NCBI GenBank assembly: GCA_947462335.1
Contig: OX381716.1
Coordinates: 2,414,438-2,478,437 of the forward strand
Reading direction: 5' to 3'
Length of the DNA stretch: 64,000 bases
Source: Harmothoe impar
Lineage: Eukaryota; Annelida; Polychaeta; Phyllodocida; Polynoidae
The position numbers were made by a program, and so were the translations under genes. The notes under the pieces are model-generated. The model worked only from the letters and a program-made list of their open reading frames with translations. It ran no database searches and had not been told where the DNA came from. Shown here piece after piece: positions 11,723-23,979 of the stretch (position 1 is its first letter; every line of letters starts with the position of its first letter).

Positions 11723-13399
11723 AAGCCCTCTGCAGCCGTTAACGGGTTTACATACATGAGCGGATATAGACTCTGAGCACTAAGTACAAGGCAGTGAGGC
11801 GAGCGGAAACACCACTCACAGACTAACACGATTATCATCAGCGCTGGCAGAAATTCAATATTTTGCTAGTTTCTGTAATCACAGAGCAGGCTGCCTTCAA
11901 GGTATACACTTGTGAGGACCAGCGGGAGGCAGGCTACTGAAGCAAGGAGTCAGAAAGCCAATACTAGGCTATTTTAAGAGTTACAATACACAGAGAATAT
12001 ATATTTGAGCAAGAGTCATCATAATGTTGTTACACGCCTATTTACAAAAGTGCAAAACATTTCAGATGATTCCCGAACATTGTTTCAGATCTTCACAGTT
12101 AGAGTAGACCTAGAGCACAACCTTGTTCATGCAGATGCAGTTCTATCCCTGCATGAGCTTCATACACATGGTCCGATTTTTTCCATATTTTAAATCCTAC
12201 TTAAATATATGGCAAATGTTAACACAATGTCATATTAGGAGGATAGGGAACAAAATAATGCTTTAAATGGGCGATAGAAGTCCATTTAGAGGGCCAAACG
12301 TGGCCAAGGTCCAGTATTTTACAGTGTATTTCCAATAGGGGAATTATAGCTTGCACTCCAAAAGTCTTAAATTGGACATAAAACTGAAGATTGACTGAAT
12401 TCTAAGCTGAATTGTGGGGAATATTGGTTTAAAAAATAGATAGGACATGTAGTATGGCCATATTGAACATTCTTGTTCATTTTTAGGAAAAATTATTTTT
12501 GAGCCCAAATGATCGGACCATGTCACTTTAAGTGAAGGCTTTATCACAAAGGGTAGAGGGAACAATACTACATTATGACCGTCAAATGCTTATGTGGAAT
12601 AGGAGATTAAAAATAGGAGAGGAAGTATAGTGCAGACTTGATACTTCCTAGTAGTGTGTGTGTCTCCCTTACATCTATGCCTGGTCATATGCACCTATAT
12701 TAGGACTAAATCTCTAAATGAGAATGAATACAGCACACAACACCTACCTCCTATCTCAATGTAATGTAACATTAAATGTGACTACCATAAACTCTCACGT
12801 ACAAGCCGAATTCTGGTACAGAAGCAGTACCCTAACTTGGGAAAATTCTATGAGCCGAATCCGGATTTGATTGTTATTACATTTTAAAGCCGGAACCCTT
12901 GCAGGTTCAGACAGGCATACAGCGGCATTTAGAGCCAATGCCAAAATAAAAATAACTTAAACTAACTAATGAGGGCCATTAGCCAATAAGGAGCGACATG
13001 TGGGACAAGAAGAGGAGAAGACGATGAGGAAAGCTAGGTTATAGACTGCTGTCAATTTAGAACTTGTGCCAAATCAATAACAGCACTGGCATGTAGGAAT
13101 CCCTTGAGGGGAAAGAATGCAGATTTGAGGGGAATACGAAGACTCTAGTCCAGCTGGAACTTAAGGAAAATTAGACACATACACATTGACAAAACAATGC
13201 CTCATAACATTTTTTACAACAGGGAAGGTTGGTGGATTCTGTGCGAGTAGGCTGAAATCTTTTAAGTCCTCTCCCCCACGACAGAGGGGACTTTCTCATT
13301 ATATAAAGAGCTCAGCATGTTCCCGTTTGACTGAGGGAGCCAAATTAATAGCATACTTAAGATCCACTGAACTCTTTAGCCACATCATAGTGCCCTCTG
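11723..13399. other. No gene seen
   Basis: AT-rich anonymous sequence. Short ORFs at about 12005-12193 and 12344-12565 have no recognisable domain. Confidence 0.35.
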
Positions 13400-13452
13400 T
13401 AGTCATGATGCATTAACACAGTTCTGCATTATTGCATCATGCTGACTATTGG
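13400..13452. repeat. GCATGATGC palindromic repeat (D)
   Basis: A single short unit, from GTCATGATGCATTAACACAG to GCATCATGCTGAC. Confidence 0.6.
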
Positions 13453-13520
13453 GAGTGTATCCTGAATGACTAACTGGCCAGAGATCAAAGAGTAAAGCAG
13501 TGTGACCTGTACCCTTATCA

Positions 13521-13732
13521 TACTGTAAACATATTTTATTTCGCGCTGTACATATTTTCGCGGATTTTGCGGATTTTAAAATCCGCGCAAATATGTACAG
13601 AGCAAAAATTTAACCAATGCAGCAATATAACTGCAATGTTTCACAATCAGTGAATTTGAAACCCAGCGAAAATGCATTTTAGAGAAAAATACGGGAAAAT
13701 TGATACCAGCGAAAATATTTATGTATACAATA
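13521..13732. mobile_element. MITE-like element, TACTGTAAAC...GTATACAATA ends
   Basis: The left end TACTGTAAACATATTTTATT is an imperfect inverted copy of the right end (GCGAAAATATTTATGTATAC). Inside, 13545-13603 is a stronger foldback containing CTGTACATATTTTCGCGGA and its complement. It shares end sequence with the element at 27811-28017, so a dispersed non-autonomous DNA transposon family is likely. No transposase. Confidence 0.5.
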
Positions 13733-14213
13733 CAAGTGAGGGCGCAAACAGATTCCATCTGTTTGCTAGCCCTCACTTGTTTGAGAAGATACCGGATTTA
13801 CTATTTTGGAAGGGGTTGTGTTTGGAAACGCATTAGGCATTTGGAGGTGTGTTTGGGATTTATTTCAGAACTGGTGAGGAAATTTGTTTACTTGATGACA
13901 TAGAGGTTATAAATGACAACAAAGGAATTCCTTCTGTTATAATGGAAACTGATTTTATTAATAATTAAAAGGGCAGCAATCAATTGACTTGGATGAAGAT
14001 TGATATATTGAAGAGTTCCTAGACTTTCTAAATGTCTAGTGGAATTCCTAGATATAGTTTCTAGACCCATTGATGAGTTTAGATACACATGTTGAAGAGT
14101 TCCTAAACATGTGGATGAGTTTCCTAGATATGTGGAACAGTTTCTAGATGGGTTTCACGCCCGACTTGTATCCGAAATACCCTCTCATGAAGTCCATATT
14201 TAAAGGGCTAGTA
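13733..14213. other. No gene seen
   Basis: Anonymous AT-rich sequence. Overlapping short ORFs on both strands lack support. Confidence 0.35.
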
Positions 14214-14375
14214 TGAGTGTTGTGGGGCCCCTAGTCATGTTGTGGAGCCCCTAGACGTGGTATGGAGCCCCTACACGTGTTGTGGAGCCCCTACACGTGT
14301 TGTGGGGACCCTAGTCATGTTGTGGAGCCCCTAGGCCTGTTGTGGAGCCCCTAGACGTGTTGTGGGGCCCCTGAT
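14214..14375. repeat. 20-bp minisatellite
   Basis: About eight degenerate copies of GTGTTGTGGAGCCCCTACAC. Confidence 0.85.
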
Positions 14376-14694
14376 CAAGGTTCTGAGTGCTGCGTCCATA
14401 TGGCCAAGGCTCCCGCTCCGGCGACTCCCGCTCCCATGGCTCCAATCTGTGCGACTCCTGCTCGTACCGCTCACGTTCACTGGAAAATATAAAAATTTAC
14501 AAATAAAATGGCAGAAAAAGAACTTTAACTTCTGAAGAACCATGGCCTTTTATTAAAAGTCACTACCGGATATTTACATGTATTAAACCACAGACAGCTT
14601 TATTAGCCTTTCTGAGTGTTAAATACCGGGTATTTACATGTATCAAACCACAGACAGCTCTAATTACTGTTCTGGTCATAAACCAAAAATAAAC
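14376..14694. other. No gene; short duplicated motif
   Basis: A ~45-bp segment around ACCACAGACAGCT is duplicated at about 14586 and 14647. Otherwise anonymous. Confidence 0.4.
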
Positions 14695-17600
14695 ACCCCA
14701 ATACACATGGCTGGCAATAAATTGAAAATATGAAATCTTGTCTGATTTGGACATGTAAATAGTGCATTTCGATCAGAATTTTTTCAGGGTTTCATTTCTG
14801 GCCTCAGCCAAGCCCTAAACAGAGTGGAACACGGTTTTTCGGGGGCATCGCGGTACTCGGAAATTTCATTTCTGATTGACAAATTTAACCCCAGGACCCC
14901 CCCCCGCCAAGGGTTAACAATCTACTATAAGCGAAGAGACCAGCGCATGCAATTTTTTATCCCTCTTCGGGTTGAAGGGACCCCCCCGCCCCCGTTTAAC
15001 AATCTGCTATTAGCGAAGAGACCAGCGCATGCGATTTTTTTATCCTACCTCGGGTCGGACCATGTACTTTAAGAAAAAGGGACCCCCCCCCCCGGGTTAC
15101 CAATCTACTATTAGTGAAGAGACCAGCACTGGTAGATCTATACATCTTATAAAAGTACATGCGGCTTAGTATCAGGTAAACAGCTACCGGGGCCCTGTCG
15201 CTACATACGGCTATCATGGAAATGACTTTGGGGACCGTGTCGCTACATACGCGGCTTTAAGAGAAACGACTAAGGGTGATTTCCGAGTGGGGGGGGGGGG
15301 TCAATTTTTTTTTGCTTCACATGACTGGCAATAAATTGAAAATATGAAATCTTGTCTGATTTGGACATGTAAATAGTGCATTTCGATCAGAATTTTGTCA
15401 GGGTTTCATTTCTGGCCTCAGCCAAGCCCTACGCAGAGTGGAACACGGGTTTTCGGGGGCATCGCGGTACTCGGAAATTTCATTTCTGATTGACAAATTT
15501 AACCCCAGGACACTCAATTTTCAGAATATAACCACAATATCTCGTCCTATAATGCTAGACATCTTGTCAAAGTGCATGATATATGTAAATGTAATGCCAG
15601 ACAGTATGAAATAAGCTTACCTTAACATTGAAGTGGTCAACCTGTGAATGTGACTGTCATGTTTTTGGTAGATCTACAGATGGTGTCTCAGGAAAGAGTG
15701 GGGGTAGCCAAGTTGTCCACTGCAGTCTAGATCTTGACCTGTCAAAAAAAAGGGTACTTTAATCAATGGTGTTAACCGGGTTAAAATCTACTAACATCAA
15801 AGAGACCAGCGCATGTGATTTTTTATCCCTCCCTGGGTCAGCCCATGAGTACTTAGCGAAGGGACACCCCCCCCCCCTCGCCAAGGGTGAACAATCTACT
15901 ATTAGCGAAGAGACCAGCGCATGTAATTTTTTATCCCTCTTCGGGTTGAAGGGACCCCCCCCCCCTCCCAGTTTAACAATGTGCTATTAGCGAAGAGACC
16001 AGCGCATGCGATTTTTTATCCCTCCTCGGGTCGGACCATGTACTTTAAGCGAAGGGACCCCCCCCCCCCAGGGTTACCAATCTAATATTAGTGAAGAGAC
16101 CAGCACTGGTAGATCTATACATCTTATAAAAGTACATGCGGCTTAGTATCAGGTAAACAACTACCGGGGCCCTGTCGCTACATGCGGCTACCATGGAAAT
16201 GACTTTGGGGACTGTGTCGCTACATACGCGGCTTTCAGAGAGAGGACTAAGGGTATTTTCCGAGTGGGGGGGGGGGGGGCAATTTTTTTTTTGCTTCAAG
16301 GCTCTGAACCAGATGTTTGTCAAACACATGCGGCTTTCAGGGTAATGACTAAGGGTGATTTCCGAGTGGGGGGGGGGGGGCAATTTTTTTTTACTTCACC
16401 CCAATACACACGACTGGCAATAAATTGAACACATGAAATCTTGTCTGATTTGGACATGTAAATAGTGCATTTCGATCAGAATTTTGTCAGGGTTTCATTT
16501 CTGGCCTCAGCCAAGCCCTAAACAGAGTGGAACACGGGTTTTCGGGGGCATCGCGGTACTCGGAAATTTCATTTCTGATTGACAAATTTAACCCCAGGAC
16601 ACTCAATTTTCAGAATATAACCACAATATCTCGTCCTATAATGCTAGACATCTTGTCAAAGTGCATGGTATATGTAAATGTAATGCCAGACAGTATGAAA
16701 TAAGCTTACCTTAACATTGAAGTGGTCAACCTGTGAATGTGACTGTCATGTTTTTGGTAGATCTACAGATGGTGTCTCAGGAAAGAGTGGGGGTAGCCAA
16801 GTTGTCCACTGCAGTCTAGATCTTGACCTGTCAAAAAAAAGGGTACTTTAATCAATGGTGTTAACCGGGTTAAAATCTACTAACATCAAAGAGACCAGCG
16901 CATGTGATTTTTTATCCCTCCCTGGGTCAGCCCATGAGTAGCGAAGGGACACCCCCCCCCCCCTCGCCAAGGGTGAACAATCTACTATTAGCGAAGAGAC
17001 CAGCGCATGTAATTTTTTATCCCTCTTCGGGTTGAAGGGACCCCCCCCCCCTCCCAGTTTAACAATGTGCTATTAGCGAAGAGACCAGCGCATGCGATTT
17101 TTTATCCCTCCTCGGGTCGGACCATGTACTTTAAGCGAAGGGACCCCCCCCCCCCCCCAGGGTTACCAATCTAATATTAGTGAAGAGACCAGCACTGGTA
17201 GATCTATACATCTTATAAAAGTACATGCGGCTTAGTATCAGGTAAACAACTACCGGGGCCCTGTCGCTACATGCGGCTACCATGGAAATGACTTTGGGGA
17301 CTGTGTCGCTACATACGCGGCTTTCAGAGAGAGGACTAAGGGTATTTTCCGAGTGGGGGGGGGGGGGCAATTTTTTTTTTGCTTCAAGGCTCTGAACCAG
17401 ATGTTTGTCAAACACATGCGGCTTTCAGGGTAATGACTAAGGGTGATTTCCGAGTGGGGGGGGGGGGCAATTTTTTTTTACTTCACCCCAATACACACGA
17501 CTGGCAATAAATTGAAAACATGAAATCTTGTCTGATTTGGACATGTAAATAGTGCATTTCGATCAGAATTTTGTCAGGGTTTCATTTCTGGCCTCAGCCA

Positions 17601-18782
17601 AGCCCTAAACAGAGTGGAACACGGGTTTTCGGGGGCATCGCGGTACTCGGAAATTTCATTTCTGATTGACAAATTTAACCCCAGGACACTCAATTTTCAG
17701 AATATAACCACAATATCTCGTCCTATAATGCTAGACATCTTGTCAAAGTGCATGGTATATGTAAATGTAATGCCAGACAGTATGAAATAAGCTTACCTTA
17801 ACATTGAAGTGGTCAACCTGTGAATGTGACTGTCATGTTTTTGGTAGATCTACAGATGGTGTCTCAGGAAAGAGTGGGGGTAGCCAAGTTGTCCACTGCA
17901 GTCTAGATCTTGACCTGTCAAAAAAAAGGGTACTTTAATCAATGGTGTTAACCGGGTTAAAATCTACTAACATCAAAGAGACCAGCGCATGTGATTTTTT
18001 ATCCCTCCCTGGGTCAGCCCATGAGTAGCGAAGGGACACCCCCCCCCCTCGCCAAGGGTGAACAATCTACTATTAGCGAAGAGACCAGCGCATGTAATTT
18101 TTTATCCCTCTTCGGGTTGAAGGGACCCCCCCCCCCCCCTCCCAGTTTAACAATGTGCTATTAGCGAAGAGACCAGCGCATGCGATTTTTTATCCCTCCT
18201 CGGGTCGGACCATGTACTTTAAGCGAAGGGACCCCCCCCCCCCCCCCAGGGTTACCAATCTAATATTAGTGAAGAGACCAGCACTGGTAGATCTATACAT
18301 CTTATAAAAGTACATGCGGCTTAGTATCAGGTAAACAACTACCGGGGCCCTGTCGCTACATGCGGCTACCATGGAAATGACTTTGGGGACTGTGTTGCTA
18401 CATACGCGGCTTTCAGAGAAACGACTAAGGGTATTTTCCGAGTGGGGGGGGGGGGGGCAATTTTTTTTTTGCTTCAAGGCTCTGAACCAGATGTTTGTCA
18501 AACACATGCGGCTTTCAGGGTAATGACTAAGGGTGATTTCCGAGTGGGGGGGGGGGGGGGCGTCAATTTTTTTTTACTTCACCCCAATACACACGACTGG
18601 CAATAAATTGAACACACGAAATCTTGTCCGATTTGGACATGTAAATAGTGCATTTCGATCAGAATTTTGTCAGGGTTTCATTTCTGGCCTCAGCCAAGCC
18701 CTAAACAGAGTGGAACACGGGTTTTTGGGGGCATCGCGGTACTCAGAAATTCTACTTTTTGATTGACAAATTCAACCCCAGA
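14695..18782. repeat. ~1.08-kb tandem satellite, three full units plus two partial
   Basis: Units begin with the shared phrase GACTGGCAATAAATTGAA at about 14695 (short, ~620 bp), 15318, 16397, 17484 and 18580 (partial), a period of about 1.08-1.10 kb. Each unit holds sub-repeats of GAAGAGACCAGCGCATG followed by long C-runs, and further G-runs before the unit end. Period differences are largely homopolymer length. Minus-strand ORFs of 94-112 codons recur at the same place in each unit (16045, 17131, 18190), broken differently by homopolymer changes. That argues against coding. Confidence 0.9.
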
Positions 18783-20267
18783 AACATCAATTTTCTCAGC
18801 AACCACTGGGCCAATCTCGATGCCCTTTGGAGGCAGTAACCCAGGCCTAATACAGGGGACTCGCTGAATTTTTCAGAATTTTAGGACGCTTTTTTTTTTT
18901 TTTTTCATTTTCCCATTGGATTCAAGCACAAACACCCACATTTCGATGGTCTATTGCTCAATAAGTACTTGGCCGAGCTGCATGCCGTTTGGAGGGAACA
19001 ATGTTTGTGAAATATGGGAGACTCGCTGAATTTTTCAGAATTTTTTGAACATTTTTTTTTTTTTTTCATTTTCCCATTTGTTTCTTCAACCTTTCGGGGA
19101 CAAATTTTACCCCAGCACCCCCAATTTTCGGAATCTAACCACAATCTCTCGTCCTGGTATACTATAGATGTTTATATAATGCGTAGGGAACGTTAATCTG
19201 ATATAAAACATGATTTAATAAGCCTACCTTGAGCCAAAAATCCAAAAAGCAAACTGAAGTTGAGGCACGACGAGGCCGTATACTATAGGCCTATAGGATT
19301 TCAACAGGGTCGGGATGGTGAATTGACCCAATCTGAGGGGGGCTTGGGGGGTCATAAAGATTTTTTTTTTCAATGGGATATCGCAATCTGGGATATTAAA
19401 CATGTCATCTTTGCCACATATTAAGGGCAGATCCCAAAAATGTCTCTAACCCCCCCAAACAAAAAAAAATCGTTGAGCAAATTTTCAAGTTATTCTAGTA
19501 GTATTCATGTTTAAGGGTCGTGCCGCTTTTGGGTTTAGTCACTTCTACATGTTGGATTTCTTAATGAATCGTATCATTAGAAAGGCCTAATACAGGAGAG
19601 TTCAGAAAAAAATATGTTGGGGCTCCTCCCCCCTTGTACAATTTTTAAGAGCAGTTTTCATGTTTGCATCGAGCCACTGTCACTCGGCGCCCATAGACTC
19701 GCTATGTTAAAGCACTACCGGGTAGCGTCTCACGAGTGAAAACTTCGCCATTAAATGTGGTTAAAATACCTTATTTTTAATGGAAACAAAGCCTAAGCGT
19801 TACAAAACATACTATATTTGGACGTACAATAGCTGAATTAGGCCCTACCTCCCCAGAAAATTTGGTTGAAGCATTTTTCAACGGGGGTGACCAGCAACGC
19901 TGTCATTCCAACTTCTATCATTTGATCATTGGCTCTGTTTTAAGTTTAAAGGCCGGTCTTCGTCATTTTGCGAAATAACCCGGCTACTGAGCTGTCTGCA
20001 ATTTCACCCCCCATAAGAGAGGGGCCTAATCTATCCATATCAACATAATTTGCGGACTTACCTTGCATATTTGAGCTGTAATCAATGAAATTAACCAATT
20101 TGGTACCGAACTATTGTCCCTCGGCGTTCCCGTGTCCGCCATGTTGGATTTGAATGCCGGAAATGGCCGAAGCGGTCGATAAACAAATTATTTTTTTATC
20201 AATACGGTAATACTGTCCAAAATGTCCGCAACTGCCTCTATATTACCTGTAGGAGTAATAACATTAC
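18783..20267. other. No gene; diverged duplicated segment
   Basis: A segment ending GACTCGCTGAATTTTTCAGA occurs twice (about 18861 and 19021) with T-runs. A YY1-like CCGCCATGTTGG lies near 20137, next to the exon candidate at 20268. No gene otherwise. Confidence 0.4.
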
Positions 20268-20370
20268 CTTGAATGTCCGCAATTTGCTCTATTTTGGAAG
20301 ATAAAATGATACCCGAGCATTCCCGAGCGACGCAATCTCGTGGAATCCCGTGAATCCGCGAGATAGCCAT
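20268..20370 (-). CDS. Possible first exon (weak)
   Basis: A minus-strand ATG in fair context (AAAATGG) at 20370 opens MAISRIHGIPRDCVARECSG and continues to a possible donor AAG|GTAATG at 20268. A second donor-like ACAG|GTAATA lies slightly downstream, and the ORF also runs on to a stop at 20188 for 60 codons. A YY1-like site (CCGCCATNTTG type) is nearby. No homology is recognised. It may be a first exon or a chance ORF. Confidence 0.2.
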
Positions 20371-23300
20371 TTTGTTGACGTTGTCGTCGGGTCGAACGTA
20401 GGAAAAGCCTTGATAATGGCTAAATACGATTAAATATGGAAGTTATCGCCCTGCTGAATGGTAGGCAATAAATTTCTAAGTATTTTGATTATGTTTTCAT
20501 GTCATAATAGGCAAAATAAAATATATCGAGATTTTGCGGATGTCGTAAAAAAATGGACAAATTTCAAGAATACGACGAGTCAAGTTTCGGCGACTAAACT
20601 TTGTCGAAAATCAATCAATCCTCCTTAATTTGACCATGTAAGTAGTAAATTATTGCGGATTAACAAAGAATAATATGTTTTCTTCAAGTTGTCACCTTTT
20701 TAGGCATTAGAAACAATTATAAGTGGTGGAAAATGGACTTCAAGCGAGACGAGTCAGTGAACTCGCTGACTCGCCTGTAAAAAAGTCAACTTCGAGGAAG
20801 GTTATTATTGTAATCTGTTAAATTAATGTTCACATAATGATATGCAGAGTTTCTATACCCAATGCAGATTACTATGCATTATGAATAGACTATCTTACAG
20901 TGCACTTCTCCAGGCTTTGACTGCAGTGAGGGACTATTACAGACCAACGTCTGTACAGCTGCTCATCGGTGCTTTATTTTGGCGCTATTATGACGTCATA
21001 TAAGAAACCTATGGTGGGTGGTGCATTGTGGGTAGGCTAAGATAGTGAAGTTTCCCCCGGGCTATAATGGTCCCTCGCTCCACAGGGGGACGTATTACAT
21101 GGTCTAGCAATATGAATACCTTGTTAATGAAGGTACTTAAACGCGACAACATATTAATCACAAACATTTTCATGATATCACTTTGCCTTCCTCAAGATAA
21201 CAACACAATAGATCAGACATGTGGTTTTATTTAATGGTGAATACTGAGTATCAAGGTCAAAGGGTCGTATGCAAGTGCACTGTGCTAAACGAACACCACA
21301 AATGTAAACAAACATTGACCTCACGTCTCTTTAAGATTTACCATGAAATAATTACAATAAATATGACAATGTGGGTGTCTGGTGGGGAGATTACATGCAT
21401 GGTATATGCATTGCATGGGGCATATGCATCGTGTGTCACTTTATACGCAAAACAGGTGGAAATGATGCATATGCCAAGAGTGTAAGCTCCCCGTCCGACG
21501 CCCATGAGTTATGTTTATCATTTATTTTAACCCCATAAGGTATATTAGTGTTCTTAGGCCACACTTATGTTGTTTCTTCTCTGAAATCACTTTTTTGAAA
21601 TTCCACCTCTTGCCTTTTTTTTGCGTAGGAAAGCGTTAATACTTTTTACATGGGCTTGAACTATGCCTTCTACTATGAATATTGCTATTTTTTTATGAAC
21701 CAGCGCCTTCGGCGACTGGATTTTGAAGAAAAATCAATTGAGGAGCAGGACTTAGGTGCAGAGCTTCCAGGGTTTCTGTATCTCCCCCCCCTTCCACCAC
21801 GTAGCACACTACGTAGGCCTATGCCTGTCCATCTATTTGTGACTGCTACCCCGTAGTCTCCCCCCCCCCCCAAACACACACACGGAATATCAGCACGGAC
21901 ACACACGGGGCACAGACCGAGCGCGGGAACAGGACAGGGCAGGCGTCCCATTGCCCCAGATTGCCCGCCGATGCGCGCGGTAACCAAGGTGAAGCGTCCT
22001 TGACTACTCCGCTGCGGGTGACAACCTTACTCTCCTAACAGATTCTCTCGGAGGAGCCCGACAGAAAAGGTTACGATTAGACATCTCCCTTATTTTAATT
22101 CATTTTGATATGATCCTTCATGGTAGTAATGATTTGGGGTTCAGCTATACATTTCCGCAGCCTTTAACCATACTTCTGCTGTAGATATGCTATGGCAGTG
22201 ATGGGCCGAAGTACAAATCAATGGCGGATTTTTCTGATCTAGGCCTACTACTTGTTGTCAAGCACTTGTGCGAGAGTATTTGTATTAAAGGCTATTTTTC
22301 AATGAAATACATTTACATTACAAGATTTAGGTTGATAAGGGGGAGATAAAGTAAATAACAAATCCCTAAAATATTACTTAATGTAAATTGGGAAAAACAA
22401 GCGAGTTAGCTTTGAAAAAAAGACATGCTTTCACCTAGCCTCTTTTGGTTTATCTGTTCCTGTCAAGCGCTTAAGCCTAATTCAATGATGGGGTACTAGC
22501 GGCCAACTATTGCCGTTTTATATATAGGGGAATCATATTCATATGAAACATCTGCCAGGTGGAGATAATATCACCGCCATTCTTTTTTAAACAATCGCCA
22601 AACAGATTTTGTGACCGATAACGGCGGGGGGCGAGTGGATCCTTTAGTTGTCGGCTCAGTCCACCTGGGGCGCTGTGGGCGGTTTAGTACTACAAACTGC
22701 CGCTCCCCCACCCCAGCAGCACTGTTGTCTGACCAAAGCACCGGATTGCACGCCCTGGAGCCGTATTACACGCTTTGACCTACATTTTAATGTACTGTGG
22801 GCATGAAGAGCCCGCATGCAATAACCACTGACTCAGCTCTTGAGCAGGCTGCCCGCCCCCCCCCCCCCCCCAATCACTGAGGATGGGGGGGGGGGGGCTG
22901 AATATGTTTGGGCCCCCCCAAAGTTGTCAAGACCTGTAATATAATAACACTATTTCCAATTGTTTACCTCTCCTGCATAAGGAAAAGTGGGAACAGAGGG
23001 GCCTGGGCCCCCCAATCAGAACTAAAAGGAGTCAAGTACTACTTTTCTATACAATCAAATATTTATAAGTGTGTACATATGATACATCATGCATTAAAGC
23101 TGGTTATAAAAGTTGGTTGGAGGAGGCCCCAACTGGGCCCCCCCATTTATTCCTGTAATTTGGGGTTTGCCTTCTAGCTTGGGGTTTTAGTACATTAGAA
23201 TAAAGAGAAAACTATTTTGAAACCTATTTTGCATAGGACAACAGTTTTTTCTCGAGTTGGGGGTTCGGCTTATAAGTGGGGTTGTCCTTTATGTGGGGTT

Positions 23301-23929
23301 TTGCGGTATACACGCCATATTGCTTGTAATAAATATTGTCGAGCCGTGTAAGCTCTTTATGTTGCCAAGATAAGAAAAGACGAGGAATGATGTAATTACA
23401 TCTTTTCATACCAAAAAAGCGGAAACAATGTATTTACAGCATCTCATAAAAAAGGGAGTATGTGCATGTATAAGGGGGCTATAATTGGGCTAGATGAACC
23501 AGGAAGTATTGTGAATTCCCCTAGCCATGGCTACAGTTAGCAGTTTTACAATTTCATTCACCCTTGTGCAGGTCCTCGATTTGAAAAATTAAGGTTTTAT
23601 TACTGACGTTCAGACCATGTTTTATCAAGCGTAGTATTAGGCCGACACACCCTCATAGTCTTTTTACAAAAATAAAACTCACATTATGTTTCAAATGAAC
23701 ACAGCGGTCATTTTTAACATATCTATGAATATATATATCTATACATGACATGGATTGATTGCATACAGGACAATTCATATTTTAAACACAAACTCATGAG
23801 TTATGCAGTTTTGGCTATTTCTGGTCCTTTTCAGCCTTATACCCCTACAAAATATAAACCTGTGCATCATTTTTTTAATTTTTTTGGTATGTGTGAGAAA
23901 ACATCCTAATCCAGAATTTTATTTTGTGG
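20371..23929. other. No gene seen
   Basis: Anonymous sequence with C-runs near 21861, C and G runs at about 22855-22896, and a thrice-repeated GGGCCCCCC context between 22910 and 23145. Short ORFs here have no recognisable domains. Confidence 0.35.

Positions 23930-23979
<50 letters not shown>
23930..23979. repeat. (TA)n microsatellite
   Basis: About 24 TA dinucleotides with one interruption (ACA). Confidence 0.95.

Noticed and set aside
16045..18507. Recurring 94-112-codon minus-strand ORFs
   Set aside because: They fall in the 1.08-kb satellite and change length with C/G homopolymers.
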